Below are positions 1 to 7,058 of a stretch of DNA of 7,594 nucleotides, one piece after another. Below the pieces are notes generated by a model that ran no database searches, was not told the DNA's origin, and saw nothing but the letters and a program-made list of their open reading frames with translations. The stretch comes from Clostridiaceae bacterium (GTDB lineage Bacteria > Bacillota > Clostridia > Oscillospirales > Acutalibacteraceae). Each line of letters starts with the position of its first letter. The stretch's first letter is position 1. Both the position numbers and the translations under genes were made by a program. Location of the stretch: the NCBI GenBank assembly GCA_016295895.1, contig JAEDKI010000095.1, positions 1 through 7,594 on the forward strand, written 5' to 3'.

Positions 1-92
1 GCAAGGCTCGACGCCCCTTTTTCGCTTCTTATCATCCACCAAAGCACGCTCACGGCGCTGACTGCCGCCGCCGCAATAAACCAGCCGTTCAT
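1..92 (-). CDS. Small membrane protein, probable pro-sigma-K processing inhibitor BofA (3' part beyond left edge)
   Basis: Only the first 30 codons are visible, starting with ATG at 92-90 and running off the left edge. The product begins MNGWFIAAAAVSAVSVLWW, one hydrophobic helix (about residues 4-21) followed by the charged stretch MIRSEKG. A perfect AAGGAGG site (106-100) lies 7 nt before the ATG, and the ATG overlaps the stop of the upstream DUF2508 gene as ATGA, so the two are translationally coupled. In many Bacilli and Clostridia a DUF2508/YaaL gene is followed directly by bofA, which encodes a membrane protein that holds back SpoIVFB cleavage of pro-sigma-K in the mother cell during sporulation. 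The helix followed by a basic segment fits the start of BofA, but the diagnostic C-terminal half is outside the window. The name therefore rests mainly on gene order. Another small membrane protein is possible. Confidence 0.6.
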   Translation of the reverse strand, partial: MNGWFIAAAAVSAVSVLWWMIRSEKGASSL

Positions 93-373
93 CAGATAAC
101 CTCCTTGCCGAAAACCGAGATTTCGGCGCATTCGATTCCGTTCTGCTTCGCCTGCTTTATGAGATATCTGTAGAGCGCTCTGAGAGACTGAATTTCATAA
201 ATTATCGAATCAATCAAATCTTCATTGCTCTCATTTTCAAATCGTGCATAGGCATTCTGAAGCTTAACCGAGGTTTCTCTGATTTGAATCAAAATACCGT
301 CCTGAACGGCGGGCGCAGGCTTTTTTATCCTCTCATAATAAAAAATCTTAGCTGAATCCAAAAATTTTTCCAT
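92..373 (-). CDS. DUF2508 family protein (YaaL-like)
   Basis: A 93-residue, charged, soluble protein predicted to be mostly helical, with no signal peptide or membrane segment. The central part (about residues 25-75) contains LQNAYARFENESNEDLID and then YEIQSLRALYRYLIKQAK. This matches the pattern I associate with DUF2508: a first helix with an A-Y-x-R-F core, a short acidic D-L-I-D turn, then a helix ending in a Y-x-x-L-x-x-x-A-K run. The start at 373 is supported by GGGAGG (388-383), 9 nt upstream. The next gene starts inside its stop codon. The family has no established biochemical function; it is recognised chiefly from its position next to bofA in sporulating Firmicutes. The length is normal for the family and nothing looks broken. 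Confidence 0.8.
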   Translation of the reverse strand: MEKFLDSAKIFYYERIKKPAPAVQDGILIQIRETSVKLQNAYARFENESNEDLIDSIIYEIQSLRALYRYLIKQAKQNGIECAEISVFGKEVI

Positions 374-393
374 ATTTTCCGTCCTCCCGTAAA

Positions 394-430
394 TATTCTA
401 TAGAAATTGTTGGACAAATATGATAGAATA
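394..430. repeat. 37-bp imperfect palindrome in the divergent promoter region
   Basis: The arms TATTCTAT (394-401) and ATAGAATA (423-430) are perfect 8-bp inverted copies. Around the same centre (base 412), TTGT (407-410) pairs with ACAA (414-417). Comparing the two 18-nt half-sites gives 13 identical positions. The outer arms each contain a TAGAAT -10-like hexamer on opposite strands, so the symmetry may reflect back-to-back promoters, an operator for a dimeric regulator, or both. Confidence 0.5.
401..429 (+). promoter_or_regulatory. Candidate extended -10 promoter for the manA operon
   Basis: TAGAAA (401-406, 4/6 to TTGACA) is followed 17 nt later by TAGAAT (424-429, 5/6 to TATAAT). The -10 is preceded by TG at 421-422, making an extended -10 element (TGATAGAAT). 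Transcription would start near 436, about 37 nt before the manA start. It is the best sigma-A-like match upstream of the operon, and no internal promoter is needed because the following genes are nearly contiguous. Confidence 0.45.
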
Positions 431-448
431 ATACAGATTAAATGCAAA
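420..448 (-). promoter_or_regulatory. Candidate sigma-A promoter for the DUF2508 gene
   Basis: Read on the minus strand, TTTGCA (448-443, 4/6 to TTGACA) is separated by 17 nt from TATCAT (425-420, 5/6 to TATAAT). This would place the transcript start near 412 and leave a leader of about 40 nt before the ATG at 373. A second possible -10, TAGAAT at 400-395, lacks a convincing -35. The choice between them is open. Confidence 0.35.
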
Positions 449-459
449 ACCATGGCTTT

Positions 460-464
460 GGAGG
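460..464 (+). promoter_or_regulatory. Ribosome binding site that fixes the manA start
   Basis: GGAGG lies 8 nt before the ATG at 473. The reading frame is open further upstream, with in-frame starts at 407 and 452, but neither has a Shine-Dalgarno sequence and both would place this GGAGG inside the coding region. The start at 407 would also lie upstream of the proposed transcription start. Confidence 0.8.
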
Positions 465-472
465 AAAAAACA

Positions 473-1432
473 ATGAAATTATATCCCATAAAACTGCTCC
501 CCTTTGTTTCCGAAACGATTTGGGGCGGCAGAAAGCTGATTGAAGAATACGGAGTTAAAACCGAAAAAAAGAACGCCGCAGAGGGCTGGATGCTCTCCTG
601 CCATGATGCGGGAGCAAGCACGGCGGCAAACGGAGAATTTGCAGGAATGCCCCTGCCGGAAATCGTTGCAAAGCATCCCGAAATTTGCGGAAAGAACGCC
701 GAAAAATTTGACGATTTTCCCATTCTCATAAAATTCATTGACGCAAGAGACGACCTTTCCGTTCAGGTTCATCCCACAAAGGAATACTGCGAAAGAACGG
801 GCAGAGGTCAGAGCAAAACCGAGTGCTGGTATATCATCGACTGCGACGAGGATGCAAGGCTTCTGCTCGGCTTCAAGGATAAGATTACACCCGAGCAGTT
901 CAAGGCGGCAATTGAGAGCAACACTCTGACCGATTATGTCAGCTCCGTCAAGGTTAAAAAGGGCGATTTCTTCTTCATCGAGTCGGGAACTCTCCACGCC
1001 ATCTGTAAAGGCATTCTACTTGCGGAAGTGCAGGAAAGCTCCAATACAACCTACAGAATTTATGACTATAACCGTCTCGGAAACGACGGAAAACCAAGGG
1101 AATTGCATGTTGCCGATGCAGTTGAGGTCACAAAGCTTGAAAAATACTCTCAGCCCGATTTTTGTAAAGGTAGTTCACTTGACACGCCTGAAAGAAAGCT
1201 TCTTGCGGATTGCCCGCTTTTCAAGGTCTGGAAGCTTGAAACCAACGGAGATTTCAGCGAAAAAGCGGATGAAAGCTCCTTTGTTTCTCTGCTTGTGATG
1301 GACGGAAGCGGCTCTCTTGACTGCTGTTCTGAGACTTTGCCGCTCAAAAAGGGCGACAGCATTTTCATCCCTGCGGGTGCGGGAGAATACAGGCTTTCGG
1401 GTAAGCTTGAAATTATTGAAACAAGAATTTAA
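473..1432 (+). CDS. manA: Mannose-6-phosphate isomerase, class I (short Bacillus-type)
   Basis: A 319-residue cytosolic zinc enzyme that interconverts mannose 6-phosphate and fructose 6-phosphate, linking mannose use or GDP-sugar supply to glycolysis. Diagnostic features are all present: an N-terminal MKLYPIKLLPF and the WGGRKL motif (17-22); the metal-binding QVHP (Gln98, His100); Glu117 in the SKTE motif; His175 in SGTLHAI; and the active-site segment TTYRIYDYNR (192-201) with Arg195. The C-terminal part is a second cupin-like domain. About 315 residues is usual for the Firmicute form, which lacks the extra helical domain of the E. coli enzyme. The start at 473 was chosen because GGAGG sits 8 nt upstream and the family motif begins at once. 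It is the first gene of a five-gene operon; the next gene follows after 9 nt. Confidence 0.95.
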   Translation: MKLYPIKLLPFVSETIWGGRKLIEEYGVKTEKKNAAEGWMLSCHDAGASTAANGEFAGMPLPEIVAKHPEICGKNAEKFDDFPILIKFIDARDDLSVQVHPTKEYCERTGRGQSKTECWYIIDCDEDARLLLGFKDKITPEQFKAAIESNTLTDYVSSVKVKKGDFFFIESGTLHAICKGILLAEVQESSNTTYRIYDYNRLGNDGKPRELHVADAVEVTKLEKYSQPDFCKGSSLDTPERKLLADCPLFKVWKLETNGDFSEKADESSFVSLLVMDGSGSLDCCSETLPLKKGDSIFIPAGAGEYRLSGKLEIIETRI

Positions 1433-1441
1433 GGATTTAAT

Positions 1442-3352
1442 ATGTCAGTTGTCAGTATTCAGAATTTGAAAAAAGATTTCGGCGGCAAGGTGCTGTTTGA
1501 AAACGTTTCGTTTGATGTCAATCCCGGCGACAGGGTCGGGCTTATCGGCGCAAACGGAACTGGCAAAACAACGCTTTTCAAAATCATAACCGGCGAAACC
1601 GAAGCGAGCGACGGCGGCGCATTTGTCGGCAAAAACATTAAGGTCGGCTATCTTGAACAGCACGCCTGCCAAGGCTCTGTCAGAACGGTTTATGACGAAG
1701 CTCTGAGCATTTTTCAGCCTCTCATGGAGACTGAAAAACAGCTTGAAGAAATCGCCTGCGCTCTTGAAGACGGGAGCGGCGACAGAGACGGACTTATTGA
1801 ATTGCAAAACCGCCTTAACGAGCAATTTCAGGCTTCGGAGGGTCTGACCTACCGCAGCCGAACCCGTTCTGCCCTGCTCGGTCTCGGATTTTGCGAAAAC
1901 GATTTTTCGCTGACCTGCGATAAGCTCAGCGGCGGTCAGCGTTCAAAGCTGAGCATGTGCAAGCTGCTTCTGAGCGGTTCCGACCTGCTTCTGCTTGACG
2001 AGCCGACAAACCATCTTGACATTGCGGGAACGGAATGGCTCGAAAACTTTCTTTCGGGCTTCAAGGGTACGATTATCGTAATTTCCCATGACCGTTATTT
2101 TCTTGACAGAGTAACCAACAAAACCGTTGAAATCTCGGGGCGCAAAAGCCATTGGTCAAAAGGAAATTATTCGGCTTATCTGAAGCTTAAGGAGGAGCGC
2201 CTTGAGAGCGAACGCCGCCAATACGAAAATCAGATTGCCGAAATCAAACGCATTGAGGGCATCATTGAACAACAGCGTTCTTTTGCAAGAGAGCGCAATT
2301 TCATAACGGCAGAAAGCAAACGCAAGATGCTTGAAAAGAAAAAAGCAGAGCTTGTAGTTCCCGACCCTCCGCTTTCAAAAATGCGGATGAAATTCACTCC
2401 CGAATGCGAAACGGGAAACGATGTGCTTTTTGTTAAGGGTCTTTCAAAATCGTTCGGCGAAAAACGCCTTTTCAGCTCTGCTGACATGGAGGTTTATAAA
2501 AATGAGCGTGTTTTCGTCCTCGGCTCAAACGGCTGCGGCAAAACAACGCTTCTGCGTATTCTGACCCGTCAGCAGAAAGCCGACGACGGCAGTTTTTCAT
2601 TCGGCGCAAATGTCAAAATCGGCTATTTTGACCAAAGCCTTGAAAGCCTCAAAGGCGGCAAAACCGTTATCGATGAGATTTGGGACGAGCACCGCTCTTT
2701 CAATGAAACCACCGTCAGAAGCTACCTTGCGCTGTTTCTTTTCAGGGGTGACGATGTTTTCAAAAATGTTGACAGCCTGAGCGGCGGCGAAAAAGCGAAG
2801 CTCTGCCTGCTGAAGCTCATGCTCTCGGGTGCAAACGTGCTTCTGCTCGACGAGCCTACAAATCACCTTGACATTCCGTCAAGGGAGATTCTCGAAGCGG
2901 CTCTTTCAGACTTTGACGGCACAATTATCGCCGTTTCGCATGACAGATATTTTATAAATAAGCTTTCAACCAAAATTTACCGCATGACTCCCGACGGATT
3001 TGAAAAATTCGACGGCGATTATAACGACTACGCTCAGTTTGCCCTTGCTCAAGCTAAGGAAAAGCCGAAAAAGGCAGAGCAAAAGGTCAATTTATATAAG
3101 CTTCGCAAGGAGCGTGAAAGCGAAATCAACCGTCTGAAAGGCAAAATCAGCCGCACGGAGGCGGAAATTGAAAGGCTCGACGGCGAAATTGCCGATCTGA
3201 ACGGAATGCTTTCAACGCCTGAGGTCTCGGCAGACTATGAAAAGGTTATCGCTCTGACAAAGGAGCTTGAGGAGCTGACCGATAAACAGCTTGAAATCAT
3301 GGACGAATGGGAACAGATGAATTCAAGGCTCGCAGAGCTGAAGGAGATATAA
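1442..3352 (+). CDS. ABC-F family ATPase (YdiF/Uup-like ribosome-associated factor)
   Basis: A 636-residue soluble protein with two ABC ATPase domains in one chain and no membrane segments, the ABC-F layout. NBD1 has Walker A GANGTGKT (36-43), signature LSGGQ (162-166), Walker B with catalytic Glu187 (DEPTNHLD) and switch His216. NBD2 has Walker A GSNGCGKT (361-368), signature LSGGE (446-450), Glu471 and His500. The roughly 80-residue interdomain linker (about 240-325) is rich in charged residues and contains RSFARERNFITAESKRK, the segment that in ABC-F proteins reaches into the ribosomal E site toward the P-site tRNA. Residues about 555-636 form a C-terminal coiled coil like that of Uup/YdiF. 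Known members relieve stalled or drug-bound ribosomes. Linker length and the C-terminal coil suggest a housekeeping type rather than a resistance protein, but this cannot be settled by eye. AAGGA (1431-1435), 6 nt before the start, overlaps the manA stop region. Confidence 0.93.
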   Translation: MSVVSIQNLKKDFGGKVLFENVSFDVNPGDRVGLIGANGTGKTTLFKIITGETEASDGGAFVGKNIKVGYLEQHACQGSVRTVYDEALSIFQPLMETEKQLEEIACALEDGSGDRDGLIELQNRLNEQFQASEGLTYRSRTRSALLGLGFCENDFSLTCDKLSGGQRSKLSMCKLLLSGSDLLLLDEPTNHLDIAGTEWLENFLSGFKGTIIVISHDRYFLDRVTNKTVEISGRKSHWSKGNYSAYLKLKEERLESERRQYENQIAEIKRIEGIIEQQRSFARERNFITAESKRKMLEKKKAELVVPDPPLSKMRMKFTPECETGNDVLFVKGLSKSFGEKRLFSSADMEVYKNERVFVLGSNGCGKTTLLRILTRQQKADDGSFSFGANVKIGYFDQSLESLKGGKTVIDEIWDEHRSFNETTVRSYLALFLFRGDDVFKNVDSLSGGEKAKLCLLKLMLSGANVLLLDEPTNHLDIPSREILEAALSDFDGTIIAVSHDRYFINKLSTKIYRMTPDGFEKFDGDYNDYAQFALAQAKEKPKKAEQKVNLYKLRKERESEINRLKGKISRTEAEIERLDGEIADLNGMLSTPEVSADYEKVIALTKELEELTDKQLEIMDEWEQMNSRLAELKEI

Positions 3353-3353
3353 A

Positions 3354-5504
3354 ATGACACATGACCGCATGTTCAAGGGCGCAAAATGGATTGAATGCGC
3401 CGCTTCTTCGGAAGCACCGATTTTCAGAAAACCATTTAATGCAGAAAAAGGCGAAAAGGCTCGGATTATCATCTGCGGCCTCGGATTTTTCAAGCTTTTC
3501 ATAAACGGCAAAAAAGTCAGCGACGATCTGCTTGTTCCGAACGCAACGGATTATTCGGAGCGTGACCTGACCAAGCTTTATTATAAAATCACCGATAAAC
3601 TCAGCCACAGAATATATTGCATGGAATATGATATTTCCGATTATTTGATTCAGGGCGAAAACACTCTCGCCGTCATGCTCGGCAACGGCTACTATAACCA
3701 GCATTCCCGCCATGCCGAGGGCGGCGTGGTTTTCGGAACGCCGAAGCTTTGTTATATAATTGAAAAAGAGAGCGGAGCCGTTCTCTGCGATGCTTCAACG
3801 CTTTCTCATAAGGGTTTTATAACCGAAAATAATCTTTACAACGGCGAAAAGCACGATTACACGCTCTGCCCCTCGGACGGAGATTTTGCCGAAAGCCGTG
3901 AAATTCCTGCTCCCGAAAGCGAATTTTACATTCAGACCTCTCCTGCCGACAAGGTTATCCGCTCGATTGAGCCAAGGCTTATCGGCACGGTTGACGGAGC
4001 AGACCTTTATGACGCAGGCGAAAACACGGTCGGCTATGCAGTATTCAAGGGCGGCGAAAAAGGCAACAAAATCACGGTTAATTATGCCGAAGTGCTTGAC
4101 AGCTCACCCAAAAAATACGGAATTCATTTTGAAGACGGATATCAGCAGGATGAATTTATCTGCGGCGGCAAAGAGACGGAATATATTCCTCATTTCACAT
4201 GGCACGGCTTCAGATATTTCAAGGTCAGGGGCGCAAAGCCGCTCAGAGTTGATGTTGTTCATTCTGACTGCCCCGTCACCTCATCTTTTGAATGCGACAA
4301 TGCGGTTCTGAATTGGCTTTATTCCGCTTACATAAGAACTCAGCTTTGCAACATGCACAGCGGCGTTCCCTCCGACTGCCCTCACAGAGAGCGGCTCGGC
4401 TATACGGGCGACGGTCAGCTTTGCTGCGAAGCGGCGATGATGATGCTTGACAGCCGTGAATTTTACCGCAAATGGCTCTATGATATTTCAGACTGCCAAT
4501 GCAAAATCAGCGGTCATATTCAGCACACCGCACCGCTCATGGGTGGCGGAGGAGGACCGTCAGGCTGGGGCGGCGCAATCGTTGAAGTGCCTATGAAATT
4601 CTACAAAACCTACGGCGACAAAGACCTGCTTGACGAATTTTTCCCGAAAATGCTCCGCTTCCTTGACTATCTTGAAAGCAGAAGCGAAAACGGGCTTGTC
4701 TGCCGTGAGGAGGAGGGCGGCTGGTGCCTCGGCGACTGGTGCACTCCCGACGAAATAAAAATCCCCGAATCCTATGTCAACACCTGCCTTTATGTCAGAT
4801 TCATGCAGCAAGTCCTTGAAGCCGCCGAAATCCTCGGCAGGCAGAGCGAAGCCGCTCATCTTAACGAGAGAATTGAAAGAGTAAAAAAGGCAATTGACGT
4901 TGCCTATTTCAGCCCGTTCAGCCACACCTATATCGGCGACATTCAGGGCGCATCCTGCCTTGCGCTCAGAATAGGTCTCGGCGACGATAAAACGCTGAAA
5001 GTCATTACGGAAAAATATAAGAAACTCGGCACTTTCGACACGGGAATCATTGCCACCGAGGCACTTATCGGCGTGCTGTTTGAAAACGGAGAGGATCAGC
5101 TTGCCTTTGACCTGCTTTCAAACGAGGGTGAAAACTCATTCGGAAAAGAGGCGGCATGCGGAGCAACAACGCTTTGGGAATATTGGTCGGGAATCGAATC
5201 TCAGAATCACCCGATGTTCGGCGCCGCAACAAAATATCTGTTTATGTATCTTCTCGGCATTCGTCAGCCCGAGGACGGAGCAGGCTATAAAAAAGCCGTT
5301 ATTTCTCCCCGCTTCGTTGAAGGGCTGAACAAAGCAAAGGGACACATCACAACCGAAAAAGGCATAATCTCCGTTGAATATGTCAGAGACGAAAAATGCG
5401 CAACCGTCAAGGTTTTTGCTGACCCGAAAATTGAAGCCGTGTTTGAACACAACGGAATCAGAACTCCGTTCAGCGGAGAAAAAGTATTTAATATTAAATA
5501 TTAA
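3354..5504 (+). CDS. Glycoside hydrolase family 78, alpha-L-rhamnosidase-like, cytosolic
   Basis: A 716-residue protein with no signal peptide, so it should act on imported rhamnosides. Domain order fits GH78: an N-terminal beta-sandwich with GLGFFKLFINGKKVSD and NLYNGE (160-165), a second beta domain ending near HFTWHGFRYFKVRG (280-293), an (alpha/alpha)6 catalytic barrel (about 305-640) and a short C-terminal beta domain. The barrel carries DCPHRERLGYTGD (341-353). Its Asp341, Glu346 and Asp353 match the spacing of the essential acidic residues of Bacillus RhaB, with Glu346 the likely general acid. TTLWE (605-609) supplies the likely base Glu609, and HPMFG (His619) is also typical. A GGGGGPSGWGG loop lies at 397-407. 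It is shorter than many GH78 enzymes (about 900 or more residues) but complete in its catalytic parts. Several free cysteines near the active site (332, 342, 357, 358) suit a reducing cytosol. AAGGAG lies 7 nt before the start, inside the end of the ABC-F gene, giving tight coupling. The exact glycoside is unknown. Confidence 0.9.
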   Translation: MTHDRMFKGAKWIECAASSEAPIFRKPFNAEKGEKARIIICGLGFFKLFINGKKVSDDLLVPNATDYSERDLTKLYYKITDKLSHRIYCMEYDISDYLIQGENTLAVMLGNGYYNQHSRHAEGGVVFGTPKLCYIIEKESGAVLCDASTLSHKGFITENNLYNGEKHDYTLCPSDGDFAESREIPAPESEFYIQTSPADKVIRSIEPRLIGTVDGADLYDAGENTVGYAVFKGGEKGNKITVNYAEVLDSSPKKYGIHFEDGYQQDEFICGGKETEYIPHFTWHGFRYFKVRGAKPLRVDVVHSDCPVTSSFECDNAVLNWLYSAYIRTQLCNMHSGVPSDCPHRERLGYTGDGQLCCEAAMMMLDSREFYRKWLYDISDCQCKISGHIQHTAPLMGGGGGPSGWGGAIVEVPMKFYKTYGDKDLLDEFFPKMLRFLDYLESRSENGLVCREEEGGWCLGDWCTPDEIKIPESYVNTCLYVRFMQQVLEAAEILGRQSEAAHLNERIERVKKAIDVAYFSPFSHTYIGDIQGASCLALRIGLGDDKTLKVITEKYKKLGTFDTGIIATEALIGVLFENGEDQLAFDLLSNEGENSFGKEAACGATTLWEYWSGIESQNHPMFGAATKYLFMYLLGIRQPEDGAGYKKAVISPRFVEGLNKAKGHITTEKGIISVEYVRDEKCATVKVFADPKIEAVFEHNGIRTPFSGEKVFNIKY

Positions 5505-5516
5505 CGAGGTTACTCT

Positions 5517-6077
5517 ATGGCGGAAATAAAAAGCTATAAGCCCGAACACCGTCAAGCTGTTCGGCAAATATGCCTTGAAACAGGCCCCAACTCGGCGCTG
5601 ACCGACCCGAAAATGAGGAAATATATCCTTTCGGCATACTGCGATTATTATATTGAAAACGAACCGCAGAACGCCTTTGTTCTGACCGATGACAGCGAAA
5701 TGGCGCAGGGTTATATCCTCTGTGCCGAGAATTTCAAAGCATATTCAAAGGCATTCCGCCCTTATCTGAAAAAAATTCTCAAAACGGGATTCGTCAACTG
5801 CTTTGAGGCATTCGGAGAATATCTCGCCTATGCGGTTTATTCAAAAAAATATCCCTCGCATCTTCATATTGACCTTAACAGCGGATTCAGAGGCGGCGGA
5901 AACGGTTCAAAAATGATACAAATGCTTCTCGAAAAGCTGAAATCCAACGGTTCAAAGGGCGTTATGCTGATAGTCGGCACGGGAAATGTCAAGGCAATTA
6001 AATTTTATAAGAAAAACGGCTTTAAGGTGCTGCGCCGAATCGGCGAAGGCACGGTAATGGCAAAGGAGCTGAATTAA
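5517..6077 (+). CDS. GNAT family N-acetyltransferase
   Basis: A 186-residue cytosolic protein of the acetyl-CoA-dependent GNAT fold. The beta-strand 4/motif A region HLHIDLNSGFRGGGNGSKMI contains the acetyl-CoA pyrophosphate-binding R-x-x-G-x-G pattern as Arg125, Gly128 and Gly130. Motif B follows as VGTGNVKAIKFYKKNGFKVL, the usual N-x-x-A-x-x-F-Y-x-x-x-G-F ending. An N-terminal DYYIENEP-x-x-x-F-V stretch and a roughly 40-residue, mostly helical insertion (about 72-112) before motif A place it with longer GNATs that resemble the acetyltransferase-like domain of O-GlcNAcases. The acceptor cannot be inferred; a small molecule, sugar amine or protein are all possible. It lies 12 nt after the GH78 gene with a moderate GAGG site (5506-5509), and its stop overlaps the start of the next gene by one base. 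Confidence 0.88.
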   Translation: MAEIKSYKPEHRQAVRQICLETGPNSALTDPKMRKYILSAYCDYYIENEPQNAFVLTDDSEMAQGYILCAENFKAYSKAFRPYLKKILKTGFVNCFEAFGEYLAYAVYSKKYPSHLHIDLNSGFRGGGNGSKMIQMLLEKLKSNGSKGVMLIVGTGNVKAIKFYKKNGFKVLRRIGEGTVMAKELN

Positions 6078-7045
6078 TGAAATACGGAGTTATCGGAACG
6101 GGCTGGATTGCAAAAGCGTTCATTGACGGCGCAAGACTGCTGACAAACGCCGAATTCTGCGCCGTTTATTCAAGAACGGAAGAAAGCGGCAGCAAATTTG
6201 CGGCTGAAAACGGAATACCCAAGGTTTTCACCGACCTTAAAGAATTTGCAAACGGCGATTTTGAAGCGGTTTATATTGCAAGCCCCAACGCTCTGCATTA
6301 TCCGCAGTCAAAGCTTATGCTTGAAAGCGGTAAGCATGTTATCTGCGAAAAGCCGATAACCGTTGAGCCCTCTGAGCTTGAGGAGCTTCAGGCTCTTGCC
6401 GCCGAAATGGGACTTATCTATATTGAAGCCATCATGCACATGTTTAACCCTGCAAGGCAGCTTTTCAAGGATGCGGTATCAAAAATCGGCAGAATCACAA
6501 GCGCACGCTTTGATTTTTCACAGCTTTCTTCAAAATATCCCGCCTACCTTGCAGGAGAGCTTCCGAATATTTTCAATCCTGCTCTTGCGACGGGCTGTCT
6601 GATGGATTTGGGAATCTACTGTGTTTATCCCGCACTTGACCTTTTCGGAATGCCCGAAAAAATAACCGCCTGCGCAGATTTCATGGCAAGCGGAGCTGAC
6701 GGCGGCGGAAACGCCTCGTTCATTTATCCCGATAAAACGGTCACATTGACATATTCAAAGCTTGGTCAGAGCAGGCTCGGTTCAGAGATAATGGGCGATA
6801 AAGGTACGGTTTTCACCGAATCGATATCCAAGCTTATCAACTTGAAACTATCCGATAATGACGGCAACATCACCGAAATCATCGGCGATGTTCCCAAAGA
6901 CCGACTCATGGGCTATGAAGCGCAGAAATTTGAAGCCTTCATTGCCGACCCATCCGACCCGCTCTATGCCGAATCCAAAGAAAAAACCCTGCAGGTCAGC
7001 AGGGTTATGAAGCAAATCCGAGATATTACGGGGATAAGTTTTTAA
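6077..7045 (+). CDS. Gfo/Idh/MocA family NAD(P)-dependent oxidoreductase
   Basis: A 322-residue cytosolic dehydrogenase. The N-terminal Rossmann domain (about 1-120) opens with YGVIGTGWIA (Gly4, Gly7, Gly9), and the family EKP motif is at 91-93 with catalytic Lys92. The C-terminal alpha/beta domain contains EAIMHMFNPA (117-126) and MDLGIYCV (176-183). Where inositol dehydrogenases carry a histidine, this protein has Tyr181. A Lys/Tyr pair is typical of the dimeric dihydrodiol dehydrogenase and glucose-fructose oxidoreductase branch, so the likely substrate is a sugar, a deoxysugar or a related cyclic polyol, but it is not identifiable. The start is fixed by AAGGAG (6063-6068), 8 nt upstream, and a TAATG overlap with the acetyltransferase gene. 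It is the last gene of the operon, with a terminator hairpin starting 14 nt after the stop. Confidence 0.92.
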   Translation: MKYGVIGTGWIAKAFIDGARLLTNAEFCAVYSRTEESGSKFAAENGIPKVFTDLKEFANGDFEAVYIASPNALHYPQSKLMLESGKHVICEKPITVEPSELEELQALAAEMGLIYIEAIMHMFNPARQLFKDAVSKIGRITSARFDFSQLSSKYPAYLAGELPNIFNPALATGCLMDLGIYCVYPALDLFGMPEKITACADFMASGADGGGNASFIYPDKTVTLTYSKLGQSRLGSEIMGDKGTVFTESISKLINLKLSDNDGNITEIIGDVPKDRLMGYEAQKFEAFIADPSDPLYAESKEKTLQVSRVMKQIRDITGISF

Positions 7046-7058
7046 TAAGAAAAAATAT

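Noticed and set aside
407..472. Upstream in-frame extension of ManA (starts at 407 or 452)
   Set aside because: No ribosome binding site precedes either codon, the first lies within the promoter region, and the family N-terminus MKLYPIKLLPF begins at 473 with GGAGG 8 nt upstream.
325..1368. Long antisense open frames over manA on the minus strand
   Set aside because: They are shadows of a confidently identified gene; they show no ribosome binding sites, domains or family motifs.
1442..3352. ABC-F as an antibiotic resistance gene
   Set aside because: The interdomain linker is of ordinary housekeeping length and the C-terminal coiled coil matches Uup/YdiF-like proteins. Sequence reading alone gives no positive evidence for resistance.
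4542..4574. Gly-rich run in the GH78 protein as a repeat or low-complexity artefact
   Set aside because: The GGGGGPSGWGG loop is in frame, within the catalytic barrel, and resembles loops I recall from other GH78 proteins, so it is best read as a normal active-site loop.
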